A program made the translations under genes and the position numbers. This document shows positions 17,785 to 26,875 of a DNA stretch of 64,000 nt, piece by piece. Every line of letters begins with the position of its first letter. The stretch's first letter is position 1. The DNA lies in the NCBI GenBank assembly GCA_016708725.1, contig JADJFE010000032.1, positions 277,759 to 341,758 of the forward strand, given 5' to 3'. Below the pieces are notes generated by a model. It was given only the letters and a program-made list of their open reading frames with translations, was not told the origin of the DNA and searched no databases. Origin of the DNA: Candidatus Aalborgicola bjergmarkensis (GTDB lineage Bacteria > Pseudomonadota > Gammaproteobacteria > Burkholderiales > Burkholderiaceae_C).

Positions 17785-19040
17785 AGTAACACTCCCAGAG
17801 CCTGGTTCAGGCGTGATATGGCGGCGGCGCGGGCCACGCGCTGGCGGTCATAAAAGGCATCGGCATCGAAGGCAGCCAGACGGATGCGCAGCAAGGTCGC
17901 TAGGTCGGATTCGCCCAGCGCAAAAGCCTTCTCGGTCAGCCGCAGGTTCTCGCTCGATAGCTGGCGGCGCTCCTGCGCCATGGCCAACTGGCGCTGCGCC
18001 GCTTGCAGGTTGTGTCGGGCGCGCTCGGCCTCAAACCGAATCCGGGTCTGGGTACGCAGCATCTCGGCCTCGGCCTGGTTCGCCTCGGCTTGTGTGGCCG
18101 ACGTGTCCCGGCGCACGTACGCGCTGGAAGAGAAGGGTATCTTGAGCTTGATGCCGACGCTGTTGGCGTAGGACTCGGCGAAGTCGCCACGCTCGCGCAC
18201 GACCCGCAGTGCCAGCTCCGGTGCGGCGCGGCGTGTTACCTCCGCAACCTGGACGCGCGCACGGGCGCTGCGTGCGACGGCAGTGGCCGCTGCCAGCAGG
18301 GGATGGGTTTCGACAACACTTTCACTGGGGATTTTTTGTTCTACTGGCGGCTCTTCGTCCAGATTTTCCGGGGCGAAAAAGCCGGTCAGAATATGCACGG
18401 ATTGTTCGGCCTGAAGCAGCGATGTTTGCGCCTCGACCAGTTCGGCGCTGGCGGCATGGGTTTCGGTTTGCGCGAGATTGGCGTCGATGCGCGACAGTTC
18501 GCCAACCCGGTAGCGCCGCATGACGTCAACCTCCAACGCCCTGGCGGTTTCCAGACGGCGCGTCGCCAGCACCTTGGCATTGCGCGCCGCTGCCAGTGCC
18601 CACCACGCCTCGCGCAATTCGCCACTGATCTCCAGACGCACTGCTGCACGTTTGGTGATGGCTTCGTTGATGCGGCTGCTTGCTTCGGCCACGCGCAACG
18701 CTTTCTGACCCGGCAGCCACAGCGGCACGGCCAGTTCGACCTCGTACTCCTGTTTGCCCTGGTTGCGGTTGAACTGGTCGCTGAGACCGCCGATGCTGAC
18801 CGAGCCGGGCTCGGGCGTCAGTCCGGCTGCGACATCCTGCGCAGCGCGGGCTTCGGACTCCCGTGCATCCAGTCCCGCCGCCTGGGGATTCAAACGCCAG
18901 GCCTGTTCCATGGCCATCAACAGCCCGGATGCTGGTGTTGTTGGCGTCTTTGGCGTTTCCGCCGCCTGCACACACAGGCTAGCGAGCAGTCCGGCGATGC
19001 AATACGCTATCAACTGATAACTTTTACTCTGAATTTCCAC
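17781..19040 (-). CDS. cusC: TolC-family outer-membrane efflux channel, CusC/CzcC type
   Basis: A 419-residue outer-membrane factor. It has a signal peptide (LIAYCIAGLLASLCVQAAE) and two long helical repeats typical of the family (LRVAEASSRINEAITKRAAV; FEAERARHNLQAAQRQLAMA). The start is GTG at 19040, with AGGAG about 9 bases upstream. First gene of the cusC-small protein-cusB operon; the palindromic operator lies about 70-85 bp upstream. Its first ten codons are duplicated in the mini-ORF at 14460-14657. Confidence 0.9.
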   Translation of the reverse strand: MEIQSKSYQLIAYCIAGLLASLCVQAAETPKTPTTPASGLLMAMEQAWRLNPQAAGLDARESEARAAQDVAAGLTPEPGSVSIGGLSDQFNRNQGKQEYEVELAVPLWLPGQKALRVAEASSRINEAITKRAAVRLEISGELREAWWALAAARNAKVLATRRLETARALEVDVMRRYRVGELSRIDANLAQTETHAASAELVEAQTSLLQAEQSVHILTGFFAPENLDEEPPVEQKIPSESVVETHPLLAAATAVARSARARVQVAEVTRRAAPELALRVVRERGDFAESYANSVGIKLKIPFSSSAYVRRDTSATQAEANQAEAEMLRTQTRIRFEAERARHNLQAAQRQLAMAQERRQLSSENLRLTEKAFALGESDLATLLRIRLAAFDADAFYDRQRVARAAAISRLNQALGVLL

Positions 19041-19106
19041 CGCAACCGCTCCTGTTTGATGATGAGCGGATTGTGCGCAATCGCGCCTGACGTGACGCTG
19101 ACCACC

Positions 19107-19126
19107 AGATTACATTTCGGTAATCT
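19107..19126. promoter_or_regulatory. Palindromic operator of the metal-efflux operon
   Basis: AGATTAC-ATTTCG-GTAATCT is a perfect 7-bp inverted repeat with a 6-bp spacer, upstream of cusC. The TTAC-N6-GTAA pattern resembles boxes of CopR/CusR/CzcR-type response regulators (recalled, not checked). No cognate two-component genes are adjacent; the kinases at 23888 and 28495 are separate. Confidence 0.65.
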
Positions 19127-19194
19127 TGCCGTTACTGGGGCGCAAGGCGTCGCGAGTCGCCGGGCCGTTGGCCGCACCAGCCATTTCCGCTCCT

Positions 19195-19386
19195 GATACA
19201 GGAGCTGTACCCGCTTATCCCATAAGGATTACAGCCCGATTTGCCATGCAAAAACACCCGAAAACGGCCCGTTTTGCCCCTCAGGGCGCCGGCTGGCATC
19301 GCCTTGACCCGTTCTGAAGGGCAAAATCCAAGGCAAATCGGGCTGTACGCCTTATGTATCAAGCGGGAGTAGCTATGTTTTTTGCT
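19195..19386 (+). mobile_element. MITE-like element, copy 1 (full length)
   Basis: About 190 bp with ~44-bp imperfect terminal inverted repeats: the left end reads GAGCTGTACCCGCTTATCCC then ATAAGGATTACAGCCCGATT; the right end, reversed, reads TAGCTACTCCCGCTTGATAC then ATAAGGCGTACAGCCCGATT. The interior has no ORF. It is nearly identical to 22983-23180 in the same orientation, and more diverged copies lie at 29206-29400 and 50465-50660 (inverted), with fragments at 23672-23746 and 26752-26823. Confidence 0.75.
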
Positions 19387-19500
19387 GAAACAGACCGAGG
19401 TTGCAATGTGCAAAAATGGGCGGGTTGAGGATGGGTCAGGATGCAATACTTGGGGCCGTGCGGTTGGATTTTCTATCCGCAACCCCACTTCGCAGGAGGT
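19387..19500 (+). repeat. Degenerate copy of the leader of the sensor kinase at 23888
   Basis: The stretch 19432-19482 (GGGTCAGGATGCAATACTTG...CGTGCGGTTGGATTTTCTATCCGC) matches 23811-23862, just upstream of the kinase start. Both copies directly follow a MITE right end. The sequence TGTGCAAAAATGGG here also recurs at 28551-28565. No gene is seen between 19387 and 19543. Confidence 0.55.
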
Positions 19501-19543
19501 GTTGATTTCTGGCTCGGGGCAGGGTGTAGCAGGTTGCGCTGGG

Positions 19544-21031
19544 TTAACGTGCTGGTTTTACACCGCCTTGACGTTTGATGCCAAAGCCAATGCGAAATAT
19601 ATCGGGCATGTTGAGTCGCTTATCTTCAGTTCGATAGAGAACAGCCAACTCGATTAAGTCGTCAACCAAAGCTTGTAAATCGCCTTTGCGATGGGGGTCG
19701 CTGGAGTAGCGGCGTGGCGGAAGGCGTTGATTTTGTTCGGCCGCCTTGAGAGACGCGTCTATACAGCTATCCGTCCATCTCACTGTTAGCTCATTCATCG
19801 TCAACGGAACCGTGGCACCACCCAGTGCATCCAGCAGTGGCCCAACCCAAGGGTAATCTTCTTTAATCTCGCTAATTCTGATCTTGGAAGCCTCAACGAC
19901 GCCCTGCTGGATACCCTCGTAGTGCAAAGCGGATGGATGGTCTGGATGCCTATCCTTGGTCCACTGAGCCGCTTTACTAAAAGCGAGAAGAATACTGCGG
20001 GGACTGAGGCGACCTTTGGCATCCGATAAATGGGTCGGAATCCAGGTGAAGGTGAAGCCACGTTTGGCATTGGTACCAACCCACGGCCCCGCCAAGGCCT
20101 CCACGATGCTGCGCAACGGCTGTTCTTTGGCGGTCAGACCGCGAGGGAGTGAATAGGTACCACTTATTTCCTGAAACGCTGCATGTGTTTTGTCTGAAAT
20201 TTCTTGGCGAAATGCAAGCCCTACGGACTCGGAATTAGCCAGATGCAGCAGGATCAATCCGAATAAATCGTTAGGTCGCCAAGTCAGCGTCTCTTTGCTG
20301 TGCAGCAATTTTGAACTATCAGCAAACCGCCATATTTCATCGTCTTCCTCCACCATATCCGAGCGTAAAAAGAACTTGAATCGAATAGCGCGTCGCGTGC
20401 GGCATTCCAAACCGAGCTGTAGTGCAGAGGATAGTAAGACCCGAATATGCGTCCAGTCTCTTGCCAGTTTGTCCAAGGAATCAAACAGCAGCAGGAATAC
20501 TTTTCCCTGCTGCACCAACGCACGATCACACGTTGTCAAATGGTTATCCGCAGTGTCCCGGTTATCTCTAACCCACAACGCAGCTGCGTCTACGTCGTTA
20601 TCGAAAGGCGTAGTCTTTTGCAAGACGTTTAGTAAGTGTCTGAGCAAAACAGAACGCCATAGATCATCCGCTGTGCATCCTTTCTGCATCAATGATTCCA
20701 GTCGATTGGCGGTAGGAAAGGCATCATTATCCAAACTCATGCCAAAACCAATTTTGACGATCAATTGATCCAGTTTCTGGATATTCGTAACGTCAGAAAC
20801 GAGTTTTCGCGTGTCATCATTCAACAAAACTGCTGTCCAAAAACTCTTTCCTGCACCACGCATGCCTTCAACAATGCTGACCTCTTGCAGCAGTGCCTTG
20901 TTATGCAACGATGGGATATAAATTTCCGACGGCAGAGGGGGTTCAAGGTCTTCCTTGGCCGAAACCAGGGGTAAGTCGATGAGTGCCTGACGAATGTCAA
21001 CGGCATTGAAGGCAAATTCCGACTGCTGCAT
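19544..21031 (-). CDS. P-loop ATPase of the three-gene island
   Basis: A 495-residue protein with Walker A GMRGAGKSF near residue 60 and a Walker B-like hydrophobic strand ending VFLLLFDSLDKL near residue 185, giving an AAA/STAND-like NTPase. The C-terminal third is basic and helical and may bind nucleic acid or partners. I do not recognise a named family. The ATG at 21031 follows the upstream stop as TAACATG; an alternative ATG at 21058 would overlap the upstream gene by 26 bp. It is last in an operon with the KGGVGR ATPase and the HEPN-like gene. GC content is lower than in flanking genes. The P-loop NTPase plus ParA-like plus small helical protein layout is typical of conflict systems, but the function is inference. 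Confidence 0.75.
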   Translation of the reverse strand: MQQSEFAFNAVDIRQALIDLPLVSAKEDLEPPLPSEIYIPSLHNKALLQEVSIVEGMRGAGKSFWTAVLLNDDTRKLVSDVTNIQKLDQLIVKIGFGMSLDNDAFPTANRLESLMQKGCTADDLWRSVLLRHLLNVLQKTTPFDNDVDAAALWVRDNRDTADNHLTTCDRALVQQGKVFLLLFDSLDKLARDWTHIRVLLSSALQLGLECRTRRAIRFKFFLRSDMVEEDDEIWRFADSSKLLHSKETLTWRPNDLFGLILLHLANSESVGLAFRQEISDKTHAAFQEISGTYSLPRGLTAKEQPLRSIVEALAGPWVGTNAKRGFTFTWIPTHLSDAKGRLSPRSILLAFSKAAQWTKDRHPDHPSALHYEGIQQGVVEASKIRISEIKEDYPWVGPLLDALGGATVPLTMNELTVRWTDSCIDASLKAAEQNQRLPPRRYSSDPHRKGDLQALVDDLIELAVLYRTEDKRLNMPDIFRIGFGIKRQGGVKPAR

Positions 21032-21032
21032 G

Positions 21033-22388
21033 TTATGGCTGCCTAGTGCTTGTGTCATCTGGAAACAAGCGTGCAGTTGCTCCATCAAAAAAATCACCGA
21101 AAGCGGCCTCAATGACGCGCCAATCAGGACGATTTTCACTGTGGATTAAATCGAAGTTTTTAACGCCAGAGTCGAAATGGACGAATAACGGGGCGTGCGG
21201 TGCATTGTCTTGCTCCAACGCAAAAACCACAGGCACTGGTTGATTGGATTCTTTCAGGGCATCTTCCTCATCGTTGGTCACGCCGACATCGTATAAAGCT
21301 TCGCTCCAGACTCCATAACAAGTGTCAGTAAAACGTCGTTTGGCTGATTCGGTGGGTTCCAATTGCGCCCCAACCATTTTTAACCGCCAGCGCAAATCGG
21401 AGTCGTCCATGCCAACCGCCACGCTGCGTGACTTATTCAGATGCTCGAACAATTGTCGATAGGCTTGCCAACTTTGATGGTCATCGCGGGCAAACAAGAA
21501 AACTTCGGCACCCAAGCGAGTGACGGCAGCTGAACCGATGTCGTGCAGCCCTGCACGGCTGTCAAGCAGTACCAAATCAGGGCGATCCTGCAAGGCAGAT
21601 AGTTGCTGCAGTAGTACCAACAAACGTTCAGCCAACCCTGAAAATTTCCCGGTCTCGCTGGCGAATGTCGGCATGTAAATGCGTCCCAGCTTATTCACGT
21701 ATTCCTTGGTCTTTTTGCCAAAGGCAGGCAACACACGAATTGTTCCGGGCGCATTGCGTGCCAAATCGCAATCGGCCAGACACTCACGCAATAACGCTTC
21801 ATCCGCCTGCCCAACCAATGCTTCAACCAGCCAATCAACCAAGCCGTAATCAGGTAAGCGGTCTTTATCCAGCAATAAGCCCGCCACGCCGGGTGCCTCC
21901 AGATCAAGGTCTACGAGAACGATGTTTTTTCCAGCACGCGCAAGCGACCATGCCCACAACGCAAAAGCAGTGGTTCGCCCCACGCCGCCTTTGATACTGA
22001 ATGCCACCGCCGTCGGCAGTGGTGCATGCTCTGTCAAGGGAGCACGCAGCCAATCCTGATTGGTTAACAAGCGATCCACCAGCCAAACATTGCGCGCATC
22101 AGGTATGCGAATGCGGTCAGGTGAATCCATGACATCCGCTGGATCAATCAAATCGCTTGTCCGTAACAAAACCCGGCTTTCACCTGGGCTGTAGACACCC
22201 AAAGCTTGATGCAGCTGTTTGGCCAATTCATTCCAGCCAAGCACTTCTGCAATCGTCTCATCTGGCATCACAACGGTCAACGCGCCGAAGCTATCGCGGA
22301 CCAGGATGATTTCGCTATTTGCGTCCACGTGTTGGCCGAGAAGACCAAGTGCTGTGGAAATAACCTGATCGAATTGAATTTTTGTCAT
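21033..22388 (-). CDS. ParA/MinD-like ATPase with KGGVGRT P-loop
   Basis: A 451-residue protein. Residues ~130-175 carry SIKGGVGRTTAFALWAWSLA and IVLVDLDLEAPGVAGLLLD, the deviant Walker A and switch regions of the ParA/MinD fold, but with Arg where the canonical motif has the second Lys. A later LVLLDSRAGLHDIGSAAV is the Walker B region. The N-terminal 120 residues are a separate domain that I cannot name. It overlaps the upstream HEPN-like gene by 4 bp and is followed 1 bp later by the P-loop ATPase. The same KGGxGR and DLEAPG signatures occur in the TPR protein at 55199, so the window holds two members of this ATPase class. Role unknown, defence suspected. Confidence 0.8.
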   Translation of the reverse strand: MTKIQFDQVISTALGLLGQHVDANSEIILVRDSFGALTVVMPDETIAEVLGWNELAKQLHQALGVYSPGESRVLLRTSDLIDPADVMDSPDRIRIPDARNVWLVDRLLTNQDWLRAPLTEHAPLPTAVAFSIKGGVGRTTAFALWAWSLARAGKNIVLVDLDLEAPGVAGLLLDKDRLPDYGLVDWLVEALVGQADEALLRECLADCDLARNAPGTIRVLPAFGKKTKEYVNKLGRIYMPTFASETGKFSGLAERLLVLLQQLSALQDRPDLVLLDSRAGLHDIGSAAVTRLGAEVFLFARDDHQSWQAYRQLFEHLNKSRSVAVGMDDSDLRWRLKMVGAQLEPTESAKRRFTDTCYGVWSEALYDVGVTNDEEDALKESNQPVPVVFALEQDNAPHAPLFVHFDSGVKNFDLIHSENRPDWRVIEAAFGDFFDGATARLFPDDTSTRQP

Positions 22389-22789
22389 ACGCGTCTGTCC
22401 CCGGATAAATTCACAGCCCCAAATAGCCGGCTTGCCGTTTTTTTATGCGATGCCAGCGTCGCACTGGTTACTGTGCCATCTGCAAAGTAGCGTTGATTTA
22501 CATGCCAGTCTGAGAAGCCTTTGGCATCCTTAAGAATTGCTAGCAATTTAGGATAAGACTTCTGCAAGCTCTGATGCCCCACCTTATCCCAAAGCACATC
22601 GATATGTTGCATATACGACGCACTCAACACGCCAGAGGCTGAAAAAGCGGGGAAGGTAACCAACACTTTTTTAATGGCACATTCAGCCGCGATCCCATAG
22701 TGATGATCCGCATTCTCCACGCGATTTGCACTTTCAAGCAATTCAGCGTCTTTCCAATGTCGGACAGCAGCGCTGGAATAATTCTCCAT
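22385..22789 (-). CDS. Small helical HEPN-like protein
   Basis: A 134-residue, probably all-helical protein. AAVRHWKDAELLESANRVEN, then HHYGIAAECAIKK and WHVNQRYFADGT resemble small HEPN-domain proteins. The catalytic RxxxxH motif is not evident, so RNase activity is uncertain. The ATG at 22789 has AAAGG upstream; a TTG nine bases earlier is possible. It overlaps the ATPase start by 4 bp and is the first gene of the operon. Confidence 0.6.
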   Translation of the reverse strand: MENYSSAAVRHWKDAELLESANRVENADHHYGIAAECAIKKVLVTFPAFSASGVLSASYMQHIDVLWDKVGHQSLQKSYPKLLAILKDAKGFSDWHVNQRYFADGTVTSATLASHKKTASRLFGAVNLSGDRRV

Positions 22790-22982
22790 TTCAGCCAACC
22801 TTTGTTATTTTCAAATTGCAGAGATGCAGTCGCTCTGATTTTAAGCGTGTGAAGTAAAGATCATCTCTACCGGAGTCACCTATCCGCAGCTTTGATCCAG
22901 CCCATGAAAGGATAGCCAAAGGTTTCCACGCGCGTGAAGTTCCTGATCCCATGCCGGGCCGCCAGCCGAACCAGCCATTTTT

Positions 22983-23180
22983 GCTCCTGATACAAGAGCT
23001 GCTACCGCTTATCCCATAAGGATTACAGTCCGATTTGCCATGCAAAAACACCTGAAAACGGCCCGTTTTGCCCCTCAGGGCGCCGGCTGGCATCGCCTTG
23101 ACCCGTTCTGAAGGGCAAAATCCAAGGCAAATCGGGCTGTACGCCTTATGTATCAAGCGGGAGTAGCTATGTTTTTTGCT
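22983..23180 (+). mobile_element. MITE-like element, copy 2 (full length)
   Basis: Almost base-for-base the same as copy 1 and in the same orientation, so the three-gene operon (19544-22789) sits between two direct copies. The shared interior includes GGCCCGTTTTGCCCCTCAGG. No gene is seen in 22790-23224. Confidence 0.75.
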
Positions 23181-23224
23181 TAAAAAGCGCCGCAGACGAA
23201 TGCGCTCATTCTGAAGATTGCGCG

Positions 23225-23656
23225 TCAGGCTGCACTGACAATATCGACTGCGATAACCAGACCAAGCGCGCCCAGGGCGGCTTCAAGCTGCGACAGTTTG
23301 GATTCGTGGTCAAGGTTGAGAATACGCCTGACTTGTTTCCCGTCAACGCCGATGCGTTCTCCAAGTTGTGCCTGGGTCATGGATTGATCGCGCATGGCTT
23401 GGTGAATAGCCAGCTTGATTGCGGCCCGTGGTGGCACCATAACAAGACGCTGCCCGCGCTTTGCTTTGCTGGGTTTTGGTAGCGGTCTACCGTCATCAAG
23501 GTAGATTGACAGGGCAACGACAAGCGCATCTTGTGCACGGTCCAGGGTTTGCACTTCGGTATTCCCTGCGGTATGCGCTTCCGGGACATCATGGAAGGAT
23601 GCCCCTACCTGCCCATTGGGGTATGTTTTAAGTGTGACGGGGTAAGCAAGGTTCAT
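23225..23656 (-). CDS. hicB: HicB-family antitoxin with HTH, orphan
   Basis: A 143-residue protein: the N-terminal HicB-like domain (YPVTLKTYPNGQVGASFHDV then AHTAGNTEVQTLDRAQDALV) is followed by a C-terminal Cro-type HTH (MTQAQLGERIGVDGKQVRRI). HicB proteins neutralise the HicA mRNA interferase and repress their own operon. No hicA is adjacent: 16 bp upstream of the start the sequence becomes a MITE fragment, which suggests that insertion removed hicA. A separate hicAB pair exists at 36605-37258. Confidence 0.85.
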   Translation of the reverse strand: MNLAYPVTLKTYPNGQVGASFHDVPEAHTAGNTEVQTLDRAQDALVVALSIYLDDGRPLPKPSKAKRGQRLVMVPPRAAIKLAIHQAMRDQSMTQAQLGERIGVDGKQVRRILNLDHESKLSQLEAALGALGLVIAVDIVSAA

Positions 23657-23671
23657 GGCAGTAAAGGCAAT

Positions 23672-23746
23672 TTCTGAAGGGCAAAATCCAAGGAAAATAG
23701 GGCTGTACGCCTTATGTATCAAGCGGGAGTAGCTATGTTTTTTGCT
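23672..23746 (+). mobile_element. MITE-like element, right-end fragment
   Basis: Matches the last ~75 bp of copies 1 and 2, from TTCTGAAGGGCAAAATCCAA to GGGAGTAGCTATGTTTTTTG. The left part is missing and abuts the orphan hicB. Confidence 0.7.
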
Positions 23747-23887
23747 GAGACAGCGCCGCATCATCCCATCTACGCGGTGTGGACTCTCAAGCTCCACGCA
23801 TCACCCCGGATAGGTCAGGATGCGATACTGGGTGTCGTGCGGCTGGATATCCTATCCGCTTGCAAGGGGCTGAACAGGAGCAAGGCC

Positions 23888-26743
23888 GTGAACACTGCAT
23901 CCATTCGCACCCATCTCCTGCTGCTGGTGCTCGCGATTTCGGTGCCGCTGATGGCGGCGGTCGGTTTTGGCATCTATGCCGATTTCCAGCAGTCGATCAC
24001 CCATAGCAAAAGCTCGCTGCGTACCTTAGCCAGTACGATGGTCAGCAATACCGGCGGCCGGATCGACAGCGCCCGGCAGATGCTCGAACGCCTGGCGGCG
24101 CGGCCGCTGGTCCGCCAGATGGATGCCGGTCAGTGCGATCCGGTGCTGAAAGAACTGCACACCCTCGATCCGGCCTACGCCAATACCGTATATACCAATC
24201 GCGACGGGCTGGCGATCTGCTCGGCAGTGCCGCGCCCCGACGGCAAGCCGGTCAGTGCGGCGCAGATGCGCTGGTATCAGGCGTTTCGTAAAGCGGAACG
24301 TTTCTGCGTCGGGCAGCCGCATTACGGCCCGATCAGCAAAAAATGGGTCTCTGTGCTCAGCGCGCCGATCCGCAACGAACGGCAGGAAATGGTCGGCTCG
24401 GTCCATCTATCGTTTGATCTGAAAAACTACGATCCGCATATCCCGGACCAGTTTTTGCCGGAAGGCAGCCGCTACGGCTTCATGAGTGATGACGGCATTC
24501 TGGTCTGGCGCAACCTGGACCCGGAAGGCGTGATCGGCACCCGCCCCAAGGCCGAAATGGCACGGCGCATTGTCGAAATTCGTGATGGCGAATTCGAGAG
24601 TCTGGCGGTCGATGGCGTGACGCGCTTCTTTTCCGTCGTCCCGATGCCCGAAACCGGCTGGGTAGCTTTTGTCGGCGTTCCGGTTGACAGCGTTTTTGCC
24701 GCTGCCAGGCAACGCGCTATTACCGCAACGCTGATCGCACTGGCCGCCATCGGCGCCCTGCTGCTGCTCGCTGTGGCCATCGCCCGGCGCATCAGCCGCC
24801 CGATTACGGCACTGGCGCGCAGTGCGCACGCCGTGCACGGCGGCGACCGGGAGGTCAGAGCCGATCTGACCGGAGCGCGCGAAGTGGTGGCAGTGGCGCA
24901 GGAGTTCAACACCATGCTTGATACGCAGCAGCGCAACGAGGCGCAACTGCGCAAGTTGGCCCAGGCCGTCGAGCAAAGCCCGGTCGGTATCGTGATTGCC
25001 AATCTGGCGGCCGAGATCGAGTACGTGAACGAGGCTTTTATCCAGACAGCGGGCCGCAGCCGCGACGAGCTGATCGGCCGCAACCAGCGCATTCTGCAAT
25101 CGGGTAAAACGCCGCGCGCCACCTACCATGCGCTGTGGGAAGCCCTGTCCAGTGGCCGCTCCTGGCAGGGTGAGACGATCAATCAGCGCAAGGACGGCAG
25201 CGAGTACGTCGTTTTCTCCAGCATCACCCCGCTACGCCAGCCGGATGGCCGCATTACGCATTATGTCGGCACAGCGCAGGACATCACCGAGAAGAAACGC
25301 ATGGATGCTGAACTCGATCAGCATCGCCATCACCTTGAAGAGCTGGTCAGCCGGCGCACCAGCGAGCTGCAGATTGCCAAGACGCAGGCCGAAGCGGCCA
25401 ATCGGGCGAAGAGCACCTTTCTCGCCAACATGAGCCACGAATTGCGCACGCCGCTCAACGCCATTCTCGGCTTTGCCCAGTTGATGGGGCACGATACCGA
25501 GCTTGGCCCGGCGAACCGCCAGCGCGTGGAAACCATCAACCGCGCCGGACAGCACCTGCTGGCGCTGATCAATGACGTTCTCGAAATTGCGCGCATCGAG
25601 GCCGGTCGGGTGATGGTGCAGACGAGCGCCTGCCATCTGAGCGAATCGCTGACCACTATCGAGGCAATCATCCGCAGTCGGGCCGTTGCCAGGGGGCTGC
25701 TCTTTTGCGTTGAGCGTGTGGGCGAGTTGCCTGATTATGTGCTCGGCGATTGCCACCGTATCGAGCAGGTGCTGATCAACCTGCTGGGCAACGCCGTGAA
25801 ATATACCGATCAGGGCAGTGTGCTGCTGCGCTTGAGCGGGGACGCCGGAAATATCCGTTTTGAAATTGCCGACACCGGGCCGGGCATGTCGGCCGACGAG
25901 CAGGCGCAATTATTCCAGCCCTTTTATCAGACCTCGACCGGCATCGCCAAGGGCGAAGGAACCGGCCTCGGTCTGACCATCAGCCGCGAGTTTGTCCGCC
26001 TGATGGGCGGCGAACTGCGCGTTGACAGCACGCCGGGCGAGGGCTGCGTGTTTTCCTTCAGTCTGCCGCTGCCGTCCTGCCCCGCCCCGTTGGAAGTCAT
26101 CGGCCAGGGGCGCGTGATCGGCTTTCAAGATGGCGGCGAACCGCCCCGGATACTGGTGGCTGAAGACAACGCCGATAGCCGTGAGTTGATTCTGCAGATC
26201 CTCGAATCGGTCGGCTTTGCGGTGCGTAGCGTCGAAAACGGCCAGCGCGCCATTGCAAACTTCACGGCGTGGCAGCCGCATTTCATCTGGATGGACATGC
26301 GTATGCCGGAAATGGATGGCTACGAAGCGACCCGCCTGATCCGCGCCCTGCCGGGCGGGCAGGCGGTAAAAATCGTCGCGCTCACCGCCAGCGCCTTCGA
26401 GGAAGACCGGGAAGCGATCCTCGCCGCCGGCTGTGACGAGATGCTGCACAAACCGGTCGCGCCACAGCGGCTGTTTGCCGTGATGGGCGATCTGCTGACG
26501 CTGCGTTATCGCTACGCCGACGAGGTCGGTGCTGCTTCGATCGCGGAAGACCTCGATCTATCGGGCTTGCCGCTGGCGCTACGCGGGCAGCTCAAAGCAG
26601 CCGCCGAACTTCTTGATCTGGAAGTAGCCCGTGAACTGATCGAAACCATTCGCGCCACGCAGCCGGGCCTGGCGCACGGACTTGAAGTATTGTTGTCCGA
26701 ATTCCGCTTCGACCGAATCGCCACGCTTTGCGACGCCAAATAA
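23888..26743 (+). CDS. Hybrid sensor histidine kinase
   Basis: A 951-residue membrane sensor. Two membrane segments (about residues 8-28 and 280-300) enclose a ~250-residue periplasmic domain of Cache type. HAMP, a PAS/PAC domain (~355-480), HisKA with NMSHELRTPLNAILGF (His near 518), HATPase with INLLGNAVKYTDQG and GTGLGLTISREF, and a receiver domain (ILVAEDNADSRELI, WMDMRMPEMDGYEATR) follow. The C-terminal ~80 residues are helical, possibly a degenerate Hpt-like part. The GTG start at 23888 has AGGAG 7 bp upstream; the frame continues upstream through a MITE fragment, which I exclude. No partner regulator is adjacent. The stimulus is unknown. Confidence 0.92.
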   Translation: MNTASIRTHLLLLVLAISVPLMAAVGFGIYADFQQSITHSKSSLRTLASTMVSNTGGRIDSARQMLERLAARPLVRQMDAGQCDPVLKELHTLDPAYANTVYTNRDGLAICSAVPRPDGKPVSAAQMRWYQAFRKAERFCVGQPHYGPISKKWVSVLSAPIRNERQEMVGSVHLSFDLKNYDPHIPDQFLPEGSRYGFMSDDGILVWRNLDPEGVIGTRPKAEMARRIVEIRDGEFESLAVDGVTRFFSVVPMPETGWVAFVGVPVDSVFAAARQRAITATLIALAAIGALLLLAVAIARRISRPITALARSAHAVHGGDREVRADLTGAREVVAVAQEFNTMLDTQQRNEAQLRKLAQAVEQSPVGIVIANLAAEIEYVNEAFIQTAGRSRDELIGRNQRILQSGKTPRATYHALWEALSSGRSWQGETINQRKDGSEYVVFSSITPLRQPDGRITHYVGTAQDITEKKRMDAELDQHRHHLEELVSRRTSELQIAKTQAEAANRAKSTFLANMSHELRTPLNAILGFAQLMGHDTELGPANRQRVETINRAGQHLLALINDVLEIARIEAGRVMVQTSACHLSESLTTIEAIIRSRAVARGLLFCVERVGELPDYVLGDCHRIEQVLINLLGNAVKYTDQGSVLLRLSGDAGNIRFEIADTGPGMSADEQAQLFQPFYQTSTGIAKGEGTGLGLTISREFVRLMGGELRVDSTPGEGCVFSFSLPLPSCPAPLEVIGQGRVIGFQDGGEPPRILVAEDNADSRELILQILESVGFAVRSVENGQRAIANFTAWQPHFIWMDMRMPEMDGYEATRLIRALPGGQAVKIVALTASAFEEDREAILAAGCDEMLHKPVAPQRLFAVMGDLLTLRYRYADEVGAASIAEDLDLSGLPLALRGQLKAAAELLDLEVARELIETIRATQPGLAHGLEVLLSEFRFDRIATLCDAK

Positions 26744-26751
26744 TTTTTCGA

Positions 26752-26823
26752 AAACAATAGCTGCTCCCGCTCATTCCATAAGGCTTACAGCCCGATTTAC
26801 CATGCAAAAACACCCGAAAACGT
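26752..26823 (+). mobile_element. MITE-like element, left-end fragment
   Basis: AATAGCTGCTCCCGCTCATT then CCATAAGGCTTACAGCCCG and TGCAAAAACACCCGAAAACG match the left ~70 bp of the element. It lies between two convergent kinase genes. Confidence 0.65.
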
Positions 26824-26875
26824 TCCGGAGCAGTGAGCAGCGTGGGCGGCAGATTTTGCCGCTGGTCAGATTTTC

